DNA of 64,000 nucleotides from Falsiruegeria mediterranea M17 (lineage in GTDB: Bacteria; Pseudomonadota; Alphaproteobacteria; Rhodobacterales; Rhodobacteraceae): assembly GCF_900302455.1 (NCBI RefSeq), contig NZ_ONZG01000001.1:496001-560000 (forward strand), given 5' to 3'. How positions within the stretch are numbered: the first letter of the stretch is position 1; every line of letters starts with the position of its first letter. This document shows, piece by piece, positions 35,271 to 42,949 of the stretch. The notes below the pieces were generated by a model that saw nothing but the letters and a program-made list of their open reading frames with translations, searched no databases and had not been told where the DNA came from. The position numbers and the translations under genes are program-made.

Positions 35271-36421
35271 CCCGGATCGCCGAGGATTGGCTGACGTCAC
35301 CCGCCACGCAAAAGGTCTGCGCGGCGCTTACAGACGGCGGGGCGCAGGCGCTTTTTGTTGGCGGTTGTGTGCGCAATGCACTGCTGGGTGCGCCAGTGTC
35401 GGACATCGATATTTCGACCAATGTGCATCCCGAACGGGTGATGGAACTGGCCAAGGCGGCCGGTATCAAAGCTGTGCCCACCGGAATCGAACATGGCACC
35501 GTCACTTTGGTGCAGGGTGGCGAGCCGTTTGAGATCACTACATTTCGCCGCGACGTCGAAACCGATGGTCGCCGCGCCGTAGTGGCTTTTGCTGACACCA
35601 TCGAAGAGGATGCCGCGCGCCGCGATTTCACCATGAATGCGATCTACGCGCGGCCGGATGGCACGGTGATTGACCCATTGAACGGGATGCCGGATCTTAT
35701 CGCGCGCCGGGTTCGGTTCATCGGGACCGCAGAACACCGCATTCGCGAGGATTACTTGCGCTCTCTGCGGTTCTTCCGGTTTCACGCATGGTATGGCGAC
35801 GCCGATGCAGGGTTTGACGCCGATGCACTGGCCGCAATTGCTGCGAACCTTGAGGGTCTTGAACGCCTGTCGCGCGAAAGGGTTGGGGCCGAGATGTTGA
35901 AGTTGTTGGGGGCAAGCGATCCTGCGCCCTCGGTTGCTGCCATGCGCACCGCTGGCGTTCTGGGCGCTGTTTTGCCGGGCGCTGACGATCGGGCGCTGGG
36001 CCCGGTTGTTCATGTCGAAAGTGAATTGGGCGAAGTGCCAGATGCCGTTTTGCGGCTGGCCTCAATGGGTGATGCTGCTGTGGCCGGGACTTTGCGGTTG
36101 AGCAACGCTCAGTTGAAGGCAGTCGAGGCGCTGCGTGTGGCCGCAACTGGAACCGCGGGAGCGGCAGAGCTTGGGTATCGCCTGGGTAAGGGCCTGGCCA
36201 TCAAGGCGATGATATTGCGATCTGCCCTGCTGGAGACGCCAATTGTTGCCGATGTACGCAGTGATGCGGAAAAGGGATCCGGGGCTGTTTTTCCTGTGTC
36301 CGCCAAAGACCTGCTGCCCAATTTCAAAGGACGAGAGCTGGGTGAGAAATTGTCCCAACTCGAACGCACCTGGATTGCGTCCGACTTTGAACTGACTCTT
36401 GAAGAATTGCTTGCGATGTAG
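35267..36421 (+). CDS. cca: CCA tRNA nucleotidyltransferase / poly(A) polymerase family
   Basis: A class II nucleotidyltransferase of 384 residues. It has QALFVGGCVRNALLGAPVSD (about 28-47), the metal-binding DIDIS, TFRRDVETDGR, RRDFTMNAIYA (about 117-127), and the RNA-interaction motif RIREDYLRSLRFFRFHAWYG (about 156-175). It could be a CCA-adding enzyme or a poly(A) polymerase; in alphaproteobacteria lacking a second copy this gene is usually the CCA-adding enzyme. It is translationally coupled to the NUDIX gene upstream. A small hairpin and a 10-codon ORF follow. Confidence 0.93.
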   Translation: MTRIAEDWLTSPATQKVCAALTDGGAQALFVGGCVRNALLGAPVSDIDISTNVHPERVMELAKAAGIKAVPTGIEHGTVTLVQGGEPFEITTFRRDVETDGRRAVVAFADTIEEDAARRDFTMNAIYARPDGTVIDPLNGMPDLIARRVRFIGTAEHRIREDYLRSLRFFRFHAWYGDADAGFDADALAAIAANLEGLERLSRERVGAEMLKLLGASDPAPSVAAMRTAGVLGAVLPGADDRALGPVVHVESELGEVPDAVLRLASMGDAAVAGTLRLSNAQLKAVEALRVAATGTAGAAELGYRLGKGLAIKAMILRSALLETPIVADVRSDAEKGSGAVFPVSAKDLLPNFKGRELGEKLSQLERTWIASDFELTLEELLAM

Positions 36422-36459
36422 CGTCAATATGATACTTCATTTTCCGGGGTGACAAGCGT

Positions 36460-36479
36460 AAACCTTTCCGTTTAGGTTT
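36460..36479 (+). other. Small hairpin downstream of cca
   Basis: AAACCT (36460-36465) pairs with AGGTTT (36474-36479) with an 8-base loop. It lies between the cca stop and the 10-codon ORF at 36507. It may be a weak terminator or a cis-acting leader structure; only short U-like runs follow. Confidence 0.35.
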
Positions 36480-36506
36480 GCCGCATCAACTAACGGAGGA
36501 ATGCGA

Positions 36507-36539
36507 ATGTATTACGGGATCTGGTTCAGCATCGGCTGA
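36507..36539 (+). CDS. Possible 10-residue leader peptide or micropeptide
   Basis: ATG at 36507 starts MYYGIWFSIG and stops at TGA (36537-36539). GGAGGA at 36495-36500 is six bases upstream, one of the strongest ribosome-binding sites in the window, and another in-frame ATG at 36501 is too close to it. The peptide is hydrophobic with two tyrosines and a tryptophan. It lies 78 bases before the ABC half-exporter at 36618. It might be a translated leader controlling the exporter genes, a tiny membrane or secreted peptide, or chance. No named family is recognised. Confidence 0.4.
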   Translation: MYYGIWFSIG

Positions 36540-36617
36540 GGTCACGCCCCGTTTGGGTGATGCCTTGGCTCGCCTAATTTCGCACGTTCTAAATTTCGCT
36601 CATGTGGAGCATCCGTT

Positions 36618-38456
36618 ATGTTTCGTTTTTTTGAAAACCTTGTTGACCCCTATACGGCCTATGACGAAGTGGACACGCCGCCCACGCGTTTATGGCCGTT
36701 CCTGTTGGAATACTCCCAACCCTTCATGAAGGTCTTTTTCTGGACCGCGCTCTTGTCGATCATCGTCGCCGGGGTCGAGATCGGGTTGATCTATTACATG
36801 GGTCGCGTGGTTGACCTGTTGAGTGGCGCGCCCGAGCGTGTGTGGGAAACTTATGGCACCGAGCTGGTGCTGATGGCCCTGTTTGTTCTGTTTCTGCGGC
36901 CCGCACTGCATGTGTTGGACGTTGTACTCTTGAACAACACGATCTTGCCGAACTTTGGCACATTGATCCGCTGGCGGTCGCACAAACATGTACTGCGTCA
37001 ATCCGTTGGTTGGTTCGAAAATGATTTTGCCGGGCGCATTGCCAACCGGATCATGCAAACCCCACCCGCTGCTGGCGAGGTGATCTTTCAGGTCTTTGAC
37101 GCGATTTCGTTCTCGCTGGCCTATCTGATCGGCGCAGCGATTCTTTTAATGGCGGCGGATGTGCGCTTGCTGATCCCGTTGCTGATCTGGTTCGCGCTTT
37201 ATGCCGTTCTTGTTCGCTGGACCATCAAGCGGGTCGGCCCTGCGTCGCAGGCAGCCTCGGATGCGCGTTCGACGGTCACGGGTCGGGTGGTCGACAGCTA
37301 CACCAACATCCATTCGGTCAAGATGTTCGCGCACAACGATCACGAACTGGCCTATGCCAAGGAGGCGATCGAACATACCCGCAAGACGTTCCAGGTCGAG
37401 ATGCGGATTTTCACCATCATGGATGCCGTTTTGGTGACACTGAACGGTCTGCTGATTGTGGGTGTTGTCGGCTGGGCCGTGGCGCTTTGGATGCAGGGCG
37501 AAGCCTCTGTCGGGGTGGTTGCTGCGGCGACTGCGCTGACGCTGCGCCTGAATGCGATGACTGGCTGGATCATGTGGGCGCTGACCACGTTCTTCCGCCA
37601 ACTGGGAGTTGTGGCCGAAGGTATGGAAACCATCGCGCAACCCATCGATCTTGTGGATCACCAAGACGCCAAGCCGCTGGCTCTGACCCGAGGTGCCATT
37701 CAGTTGGATGGGCTGTCGCACCACTATGGTCGCGAAACTGGCGGGTTGGATGCTTTGGATCTGACCATCGGGGCCGGTGAAAAGGTCGGTTTGATCGGTC
37801 GTTCGGGCGCGGGCAAATCGACGTTGGTCAAGCTGCTTTTGCGGTTCTATGACGCTGAAAAGGGCCGTATTCTGATCGACGGTCAGGACATTGCCACCGT
37901 GACCCAGGATAGTCTGCGCAGCAACATTGGCATGGTCCAGCAGGACAGCGCGTTGCTGCATCGTTCGGTGCGCGACAATATCCTTTATGGCCGTCCCGCC
38001 GCGACCGAAGAACAGGTCATTTCCGCCGCCAAACAGGCCGAAGCGCATGAGTTCATTCTTGACCTCGAAGACCCTCAGGGGCGCACCGGCTATGACGCGC
38101 ATGTCGGCGAGCGGGGCGTGAAACTGTCCGGCGGTCAACGTCAGCGAGTCACGCTGGCGCGGGTGAACCTGAAAGACGCGCCGATCCTGCTGTTGGACGA
38201 GGCGACATCGGCACTCGATTCCGAGGTCGAGGCGGCGATCCAGGACACGCTCTATGGCATGATGCAGGGCAAGACGGTGATCGCGATTGCGCACCGCCTG
38301 TCCACCATCGCGCAGATGGACCGCATCCTGGTGATGGATCAGGGCCGGATTGTCGAACAGGGCAGCCATTCGGAACTGCTTGCTCAGAACGGGCTTTATG
38401 CCCAGTTCTGGACCCGGCAATCTGGCGGCTTCATGAACCCGGAGGCCGCTGAATGA
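36618..38456 (+). CDS. ABC exporter half-transporter 1 (permease-ATPase fusion)
   Basis: A 612-residue half-transporter. Six membrane helices (about 30-310) are followed by the ATPase: Walker A IGRSGAGKSTLVKLLLRFYD (about 394-413), Q-loop GMVQQDSALLHRSVRDNILY, signature KLSGGQRQRVTLAR, Walker B PILLLDEATSALDSE and the H-loop AIAHRLSTIA. All catalytic residues are canonical, so both sites of a heterodimer could be active. The substrate is unknown. GGAG lies eight bases before the ATG at 36618. The stop overlaps the start of its partner (ATGA). Confidence 0.9.
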   Translation: MFRFFENLVDPYTAYDEVDTPPTRLWPFLLEYSQPFMKVFFWTALLSIIVAGVEIGLIYYMGRVVDLLSGAPERVWETYGTELVLMALFVLFLRPALHVLDVVLLNNTILPNFGTLIRWRSHKHVLRQSVGWFENDFAGRIANRIMQTPPAAGEVIFQVFDAISFSLAYLIGAAILLMAADVRLLIPLLIWFALYAVLVRWTIKRVGPASQAASDARSTVTGRVVDSYTNIHSVKMFAHNDHELAYAKEAIEHTRKTFQVEMRIFTIMDAVLVTLNGLLIVGVVGWAVALWMQGEASVGVVAAATALTLRLNAMTGWIMWALTTFFRQLGVVAEGMETIAQPIDLVDHQDAKPLALTRGAIQLDGLSHHYGRETGGLDALDLTIGAGEKVGLIGRSGAGKSTLVKLLLRFYDAEKGRILIDGQDIATVTQDSLRSNIGMVQQDSALLHRSVRDNILYGRPAATEEQVISAAKQAEAHEFILDLEDPQGRTGYDAHVGERGVKLSGGQRQRVTLARVNLKDAPILLLDEATSALDSEVEAAIQDTLYGMMQGKTVIAIAHRLSTIAQMDRILVMDQGRIVEQGSHSELLAQNGLYAQFWTRQSGGFMNPEAAE

Positions 38457-40285
38457 GAATTGCCGATCTGATCAAGCCGTTCCGTGACACGGACACACCG
38501 CCCCCTCAGACTTTGGGGGCGTTTGTGCGCTGGGCTTTGTCCGGGGCCTGGCCGATGCTGTTTCTCGCTGCCAGTTTCTCGGCCATTGGCGGCGCTCTGG
38601 AGGTGGCGACGGCATGGTTTCTGGGTGAGGTCATTGATCAGGCTACCGCCAGCGGTCCCGAAGGGTTTTTTGACGTCCGCAACTTGGGTCTGATACTTGG
38701 GGCCGTGGTGTTCTTCATGGTGCTGCGCCCGCTAGTGGCAGGGCTTGCGTCCTTTGCCAACAACTATGTGGTTCTACCCAACATCCCGCCCCTAGTTCTG
38801 GCCAAGTTGAACCGCTGGACGCTTGGACAATCCGTTACCTATTTCGACGATGATTTTGCGGGTCGCATCGCGCAGAAACAGATGCAGACGTCGAACTCGT
38901 TGGCCTCTGTCGTTACGGATGTGGTCAACGCGGTGGTCTTTGCACTTTCCACGCTTTTGGGCACGATGGCGCTGCTCGGCGCAATCCATCCGCTGGTCGT
39001 GCTGCCATTTTTTGTCTGGATGATTGCTTATTTTGCGCTGATCCGCTGGTATCTGCCGCGCATCCGCAAACGCTCGGCTGCGCGGGCCGGGGCGCGGGCG
39101 ATGGTGTCGGGGCAGGTTGTGGATGCCATCACCAACATCAAAACCGTCAAGCTGTTTGCCCATGCCACGCAAGAGGATCAGGCCGCGCGCGAGGCGATGG
39201 TCGAGCTGCGCGAACGCGCGCTGGATTTCGGGCGGCTGTCGGCCACATTCCGGTTCTTTCTGGTTGCCTTGGCCGGGGTGTTGCCGGTCCTTTTGATGGG
39301 CTCGACCCTGCTGCTGTGGCAAGGTGGGAACGCAACCACAGGCGACGTGGCAGCGGCTGGGGCCATGGCCATCCGCATCGCGCAGATGACCGGCTGGGTC
39401 AGTTTCACACTGATGTCGATGTATGCCAGCATCGGTGAGATCGAAAACGGGATGAAAACCTTGACCCAACGCGTGCGGGTCGAGGATGCGCCGGGTGCTG
39501 CGGATCTGACCGTCCCGGGCGGTGAGATCGAATTTTCAAGTGTGGCGTTTGCTTATGGTCGCGATGTTGGCGGTGTTCAAGGGATCGACCTGCGGATCGC
39601 AGCGGGTGAAAAGCTAGGCATCGTTGGCGCATCGGGTGCAGGGAAGTCAACGCTCGTGTCTCTGCTGCTGCGGCTTTATGACGGTGAGGCGGGGCAGATC
39701 ACGATTGACGGGCAGGATGTGGCAAAGGTCACTCAGACCAGCCTGCGGCGCAGCATTGGAATGGTTACGCAGGAAACCGCGATGTTCAATCGCTCGGCAC
39801 GCGAGAACATCCTTTATGGGCGGCCCGATGCCTCCGAGGAAGAGCTGATCGCGGCTGCGCAAAAGGCCGAAGCACATGAGTTCATTCTAGGGCTACAGGA
39901 CGGTAGCGGGCGCAAGGGATACGACGCCCATCTGGGCGAGCGGGGCGTCAAACTGTCGGGCGGGCAACGGCAGCGGATCGCACTGGCGCGGGCCATCCTA
40001 AAAGATGCGCCTATCCTGGTGCTGGACGAGGCGACATCAGCGCTCGATTCCGAGGTTGAGGCGTCCATCCAGGCGGCGCTCCATCGGGTGATGGACGGCA
40101 AGACCGTTCTGGCCATCGCGCATCGCCTTTCAACCCTGAGCGAGATGGATCGGATCGTTGTCATGGACGAGGGACGGATCGTTGAAAGCGGCACGCATGA
40201 GGTGCTGCTGGCCCAGGGTGGCCTTTACGCGCAATTCTGGCAGCGGCAGTCGGGCGGGTTCATTCAAACCGAAGCTGCGGAATAA
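38453..40285 (+). CDS. ABC exporter half-transporter 2 (permease-ATPase fusion)
   Basis: A 610-residue partner with the same domain order. The ATPase has VGASGAGKSTLVSLLLRLYD, GMVTQETAMFNRSARENILY, KLSGGQRQRIALAR, PILVLDEATSALDSE and AIAHRLSTLS. The C-terminal ends of the two proteins are closely similar (LYAQFW-RQSGGF, then EAAE), so they are paralogues from a duplication. Translational coupling implies a heterodimer. Multidrug- or lipid-type export is a guess; no peptide-processing or accessory gene adjoins apart from the 10-codon ORF upstream. Confidence 0.9.
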   Translation: MRIADLIKPFRDTDTPPPQTLGAFVRWALSGAWPMLFLAASFSAIGGALEVATAWFLGEVIDQATASGPEGFFDVRNLGLILGAVVFFMVLRPLVAGLASFANNYVVLPNIPPLVLAKLNRWTLGQSVTYFDDDFAGRIAQKQMQTSNSLASVVTDVVNAVVFALSTLLGTMALLGAIHPLVVLPFFVWMIAYFALIRWYLPRIRKRSAARAGARAMVSGQVVDAITNIKTVKLFAHATQEDQAAREAMVELRERALDFGRLSATFRFFLVALAGVLPVLLMGSTLLLWQGGNATTGDVAAAGAMAIRIAQMTGWVSFTLMSMYASIGEIENGMKTLTQRVRVEDAPGAADLTVPGGEIEFSSVAFAYGRDVGGVQGIDLRIAAGEKLGIVGASGAGKSTLVSLLLRLYDGEAGQITIDGQDVAKVTQTSLRRSIGMVTQETAMFNRSARENILYGRPDASEEELIAAAQKAEAHEFILGLQDGSGRKGYDAHLGERGVKLSGGQRQRIALARAILKDAPILVLDEATSALDSEVEASIQAALHRVMDGKTVLAIAHRLSTLSEMDRIVVMDEGRIVESGTHEVLLAQGGLYAQFWQRQSGGFIQTEAAE

Positions 40286-40323
40286 TCCCTTTCTCTGAGA
40301 GCATTCCACCGCTATCAGGCGGC

Positions 40324-41556
40324 ATGACCCAGCAATACACCATAGCCAGGCTCGGCCATCAGGGCGACGGGATCGCCGATGGCCCAATTTTTGCACCCCG
40401 CACCCTGCCAGGTGAAGTTGTCACCGGCGGCGTCGAAGGACAGCAGCTGACTGACATCCGGATCGAAACGCCGTCGGATGATCGCGTGAAACCGCCATGC
40501 CGCCATTACAAGGCCTGTGGTGGATGTCAGTTGCAGCATGCTTCGGACCCGTTCGTAGCCGCTTGGAAGGTGGATATCGTGCGCGCGGCACTGGCCGCTC
40601 AAGGGATCGAGGCTGAGATGCGCCCGATCCATACGTCCCTTCCACATTCACGCCGCCGGGCAACGATTGCGGTGCGCCGCACCAAGAAGGGGACGCTCGC
40701 GGGGTTCCACGGGCGCGCATCAGACGTGATCACCGAAATCCCTGACTGCCATTTGCTGGCACCAGAGTTGCTGGCCGCGATCCCAGTGGCCGAGGCGCTT
40801 GCCGTTCTGGGTGGCAGTCGCAAGGGCATCTTGGCTGTGACGTTGACGCTGTCCTCGGCTGGTCTGGATGTGTCGGTTCAGGGTGGCAAACCGTTGGATG
40901 GCCCGCTTGAGGCGTCGCTGGCGCAGGCCGCAGAACAGCAAGGGTTGGCACGGCTGGCCTGGGATGGCGAGGTTTTGGCGATGCGTAACCCGCCGTATCA
41001 GCAGTTCGGTGCGGCCAAGGTTGCCCCTCCACCGGGGGCCTTCTTGCAGGCGACCAAGGATGGCGAGGCTGCCTTGCTGAGCACCGTGCAAGAGATTGTC
41101 GCCGGGTCAAAAAAGATCGTCGACTTGTTTGCGGGCTGCGGCACCTTCAGCTTGCCGTTGGCCGCAGATGCCGAAGTGCACGCTGTCGAAGGTGAGCCGA
41201 CAATGACCCAAGCCCTGGATCAGGGATGGCGTATGGCCCAAGGCTTGAAACGTATAACGACCGAAGCCCGTGATTTGTTCCGACGACCCTTGATGCCTGA
41301 TGAATTGCGCAAGGTGGATGCCGTGGTGCTGGACCCGCCTCGTGCAGGTGCCGAAGCGCAGGTGGCGGAACTGGCGCAGGCTCAGGTACCCGTGATCGCC
41401 TATGTTTCATGTAACCCAGTGACCTTTGCCCGCGATGCCAAGGCGATTGTGACGGCAGGTTACACCCTGAACTGGGTGCAGGTTGTGGATCAGTTCCGCT
41501 GGTCTGCACACACGGAACTTGCAGCCTCGTTCACCTTGTCCCATATCAGCGGCTAA
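40324..41556 (+). CDS. Class I SAM-dependent RNA methyltransferase (RlmD/TrmA type)
   Basis: A 410-residue uracil-C5 RNA methyltransferase-like enzyme. The iron-sulfur motif is CRHYKACGGCQLQH (about 59-72, CxxxxxCxxC). The catalytic domain has IVDLFAGCGTFSLPLAADAE (SAM site, about 260-279), LDPPRAGAEAQ, and the nucleophile loop AYVSCNPVTFARDA. It probably methylates 23S rRNA uridine, but the exact target cannot be told from sequence. It is followed 22 bases later by the sodium-channel gene. Confidence 0.88.
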   Translation: MTQQYTIARLGHQGDGIADGPIFAPRTLPGEVVTGGVEGQQLTDIRIETPSDDRVKPPCRHYKACGGCQLQHASDPFVAAWKVDIVRAALAAQGIEAEMRPIHTSLPHSRRRATIAVRRTKKGTLAGFHGRASDVITEIPDCHLLAPELLAAIPVAEALAVLGGSRKGILAVTLTLSSAGLDVSVQGGKPLDGPLEASLAQAAEQQGLARLAWDGEVLAMRNPPYQQFGAAKVAPPPGAFLQATKDGEAALLSTVQEIVAGSKKIVDLFAGCGTFSLPLAADAEVHAVEGEPTMTQALDQGWRMAQGLKRITTEARDLFRRPLMPDELRKVDAVVLDPPRAGAEAQVAELAQAQVPVIAYVSCNPVTFARDAKAIVTAGYTLNWVQVVDQFRWSAHTELAASFTLSHISG

Positions 41557-41578
41557 TGTCCCAAGGAGACCGCCAGCA

Positions 41579-42364
41579 ATGAATTTCCGGCAGCGTTTGA
41601 GCAGCTTTATCGACCACCCGTCCTTTGGGCAGTTCATCACCGGTGTCATCGTCATCAATGCGGTGCTCTTGGGTCTTGAAACCTCGCCCGGGATCATGGC
41701 GGACTTTGGTGGAGTGATCAAAACGCTGGATACCCTCTGTTTGGGGATCTTCATTGTCGAGATCGCGCTCAAGCTGGTGGCGCAAGGACGGCGTTTCTTT
41801 ACCAACGGCTGGAACCTGTTTGATTTCATCATTGTTGGTATTGCGCTGGTTCCGGGCGGTCAGGGTCTATCGGTCCTGCGCGCATTGCGTATCCTGCGGG
41901 TGCTGCGCGTCATCTCGGTTGCGCCCCGCCTGCGCCGTGTGGTCGAGGGGTTCATCACCGCGCTGCCTGGCATGGCAAGCGTGTTCTTGCTGATGACGAT
42001 CATCTTCTACATTGGGGCCGTGATTGCGACGAAACTGTTCTCGCAATCTTTCCCGGCATGGTTCGGCGACCTGGGTTTGTCGGCTTACACGCTGTTCCAG
42101 ATCATGACGTTGGAAAGCTGGTCGATGGGCATCGTTCGCCCCGTAATGAAGGTGTATCCGTATGCTTGGGCCTTTTTTGTGCCCTTCATCATGATCACCA
42201 CCTTTGCAGTGGTAAACCTGCTGGTTGGTCTTATCGTCAACTCGATGCAGGATGCCCATCAGGAAGAGGACCACGAGCGCACGGATGCCTATCGGGACGA
42301 GGTGATTTCGCGGCTCGAGGCAATTGAACAGCGGCTGGCGGAACGTTCCGAGACAAAAATGTGA
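41579..42364 (+). CDS. Single-domain voltage-gated sodium channel (NavSp/NaChBac family)
   Basis: A 261-residue, six-helix cation channel. The S4 voltage sensor at about 99-120 has arginines every third residue (R101, R104, R107, R110). The pore filter is TLESWS (177-182), the bacterial sodium-channel signature, within IMTLESWSMGIVRPVM. S6 follows (FVPFIMITTFAVVNLLVGLI), then a charged C-terminal coiled coil (DEVISRLEAIEQRLAERSE) that mediates tetramerisation. AAGGAG precedes the ATG at 41579; the longer ORF from 41483 lies inside the methyltransferase. The filter matches that of NavSp from Silicibacter (Ruegeria) pomeroyi from memory. Confidence 0.95.
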   Translation: MNFRQRLSSFIDHPSFGQFITGVIVINAVLLGLETSPGIMADFGGVIKTLDTLCLGIFIVEIALKLVAQGRRFFTNGWNLFDFIIVGIALVPGGQGLSVLRALRILRVLRVISVAPRLRRVVEGFITALPGMASVFLLMTIIFYIGAVIATKLFSQSFPAWFGDLGLSAYTLFQIMTLESWSMGIVRPVMKVYPYAWAFFVPFIMITTFAVVNLLVGLIVNSMQDAHQEEDHERTDAYRDEVISRLEAIEQRLAERSETKM

Positions 42365-42424
42365 TTTTGCTTGGCCGCGAATCTATCGTATTTGATCCAT
42401 GTAAAACGTGAGGCAGTGTAGCAA

Positions 42425-42946
42425 ATGAAACGTCGAGTTTTCGGACTGGGTGCAATGGCGGCGGTCGGTTTGACGGCATGCGGTACCGGCAGAGATCCTA
42501 AATTCCGCTCATACTATGGACCCAAGGTCACGTCGATCGTGGTCAACAAAGGCGAGCGTCGTATGTACCTGCTGCACAATCAGGACATCCTGAAGGAATA
42601 CAAAGTTGATCTGGGCTTTGCTCCTGTCGGGGACAAAAAGGTCGAAGGGGACGGCAAGACCCCCGAAGGCACCTATTTGATCGACCGGCGCAACCCCAAC
42701 AGCAGCTATCACCTGTCGATCGGGATTTCGTATCCCAATTCGCGCGATATCGCCGAGGCCAAGGCGCTTGGTCGTAAGCCGGGTGGCGAAATCTTTATCC
42801 ATGGGCAGCCGAATCTGCTGAAAGAGCTCAAAAGGGCCCGGCGGACCAAGGATTGGACCGCGGGTTGCATTGCCGTGAAGAACGATGAGATGGAAGAGAT
42901 TTACGCCATGGTGCGCGATGGTACCGTCATCGCGCTGCGGACCTAA
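42425..42946 (+). CDS. L,D-transpeptidase (YkuD family), putative lipoprotein
   Basis: A 173-residue secreted protein. The N-terminus has a twin-arginine-like KRRVFGLGAMAAVG and a lipobox LTAC with Cys at about 19. The catalytic region is GGEIFIHGQPN (His at about 122) and DWTAGCIAVKNDEMEEIYA, with the nucleophile Cys at about 145; the usual S-x-G-C is T-A-G-C here. YkuD enzymes make 3-3 peptidoglycan cross-links or attach lipoproteins. Another possibility is a carboxypeptidase activity. It is convergent with the sulfotransferase, three bases apart. Confidence 0.9.
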   Translation: MKRRVFGLGAMAAVGLTACGTGRDPKFRSYYGPKVTSIVVNKGERRMYLLHNQDILKEYKVDLGFAPVGDKKVEGDGKTPEGTYLIDRRNPNSSYHLSIGISYPNSRDIAEAKALGRKPGGEIFIHGQPNLLKELKRARRTKDWTAGCIAVKNDEMEEIYAMVRDGTVIALRT

Positions 42947-42949
42947 CGG

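Noticed and set aside
36478-36729. An 83-codon open frame across the ABC start region
   Set aside because: It overlaps the well-supported ABC gene start in another frame, has no ribosome site of its own, and lacks conserved sequence. The 10-codon ORF is preferred there.
37146-38420. A 424-codon open frame on the minus strand opposite the first ABC half-exporter
   Set aside because: Antisense shadow of a canonical ABC protein with no domain signature of its own.
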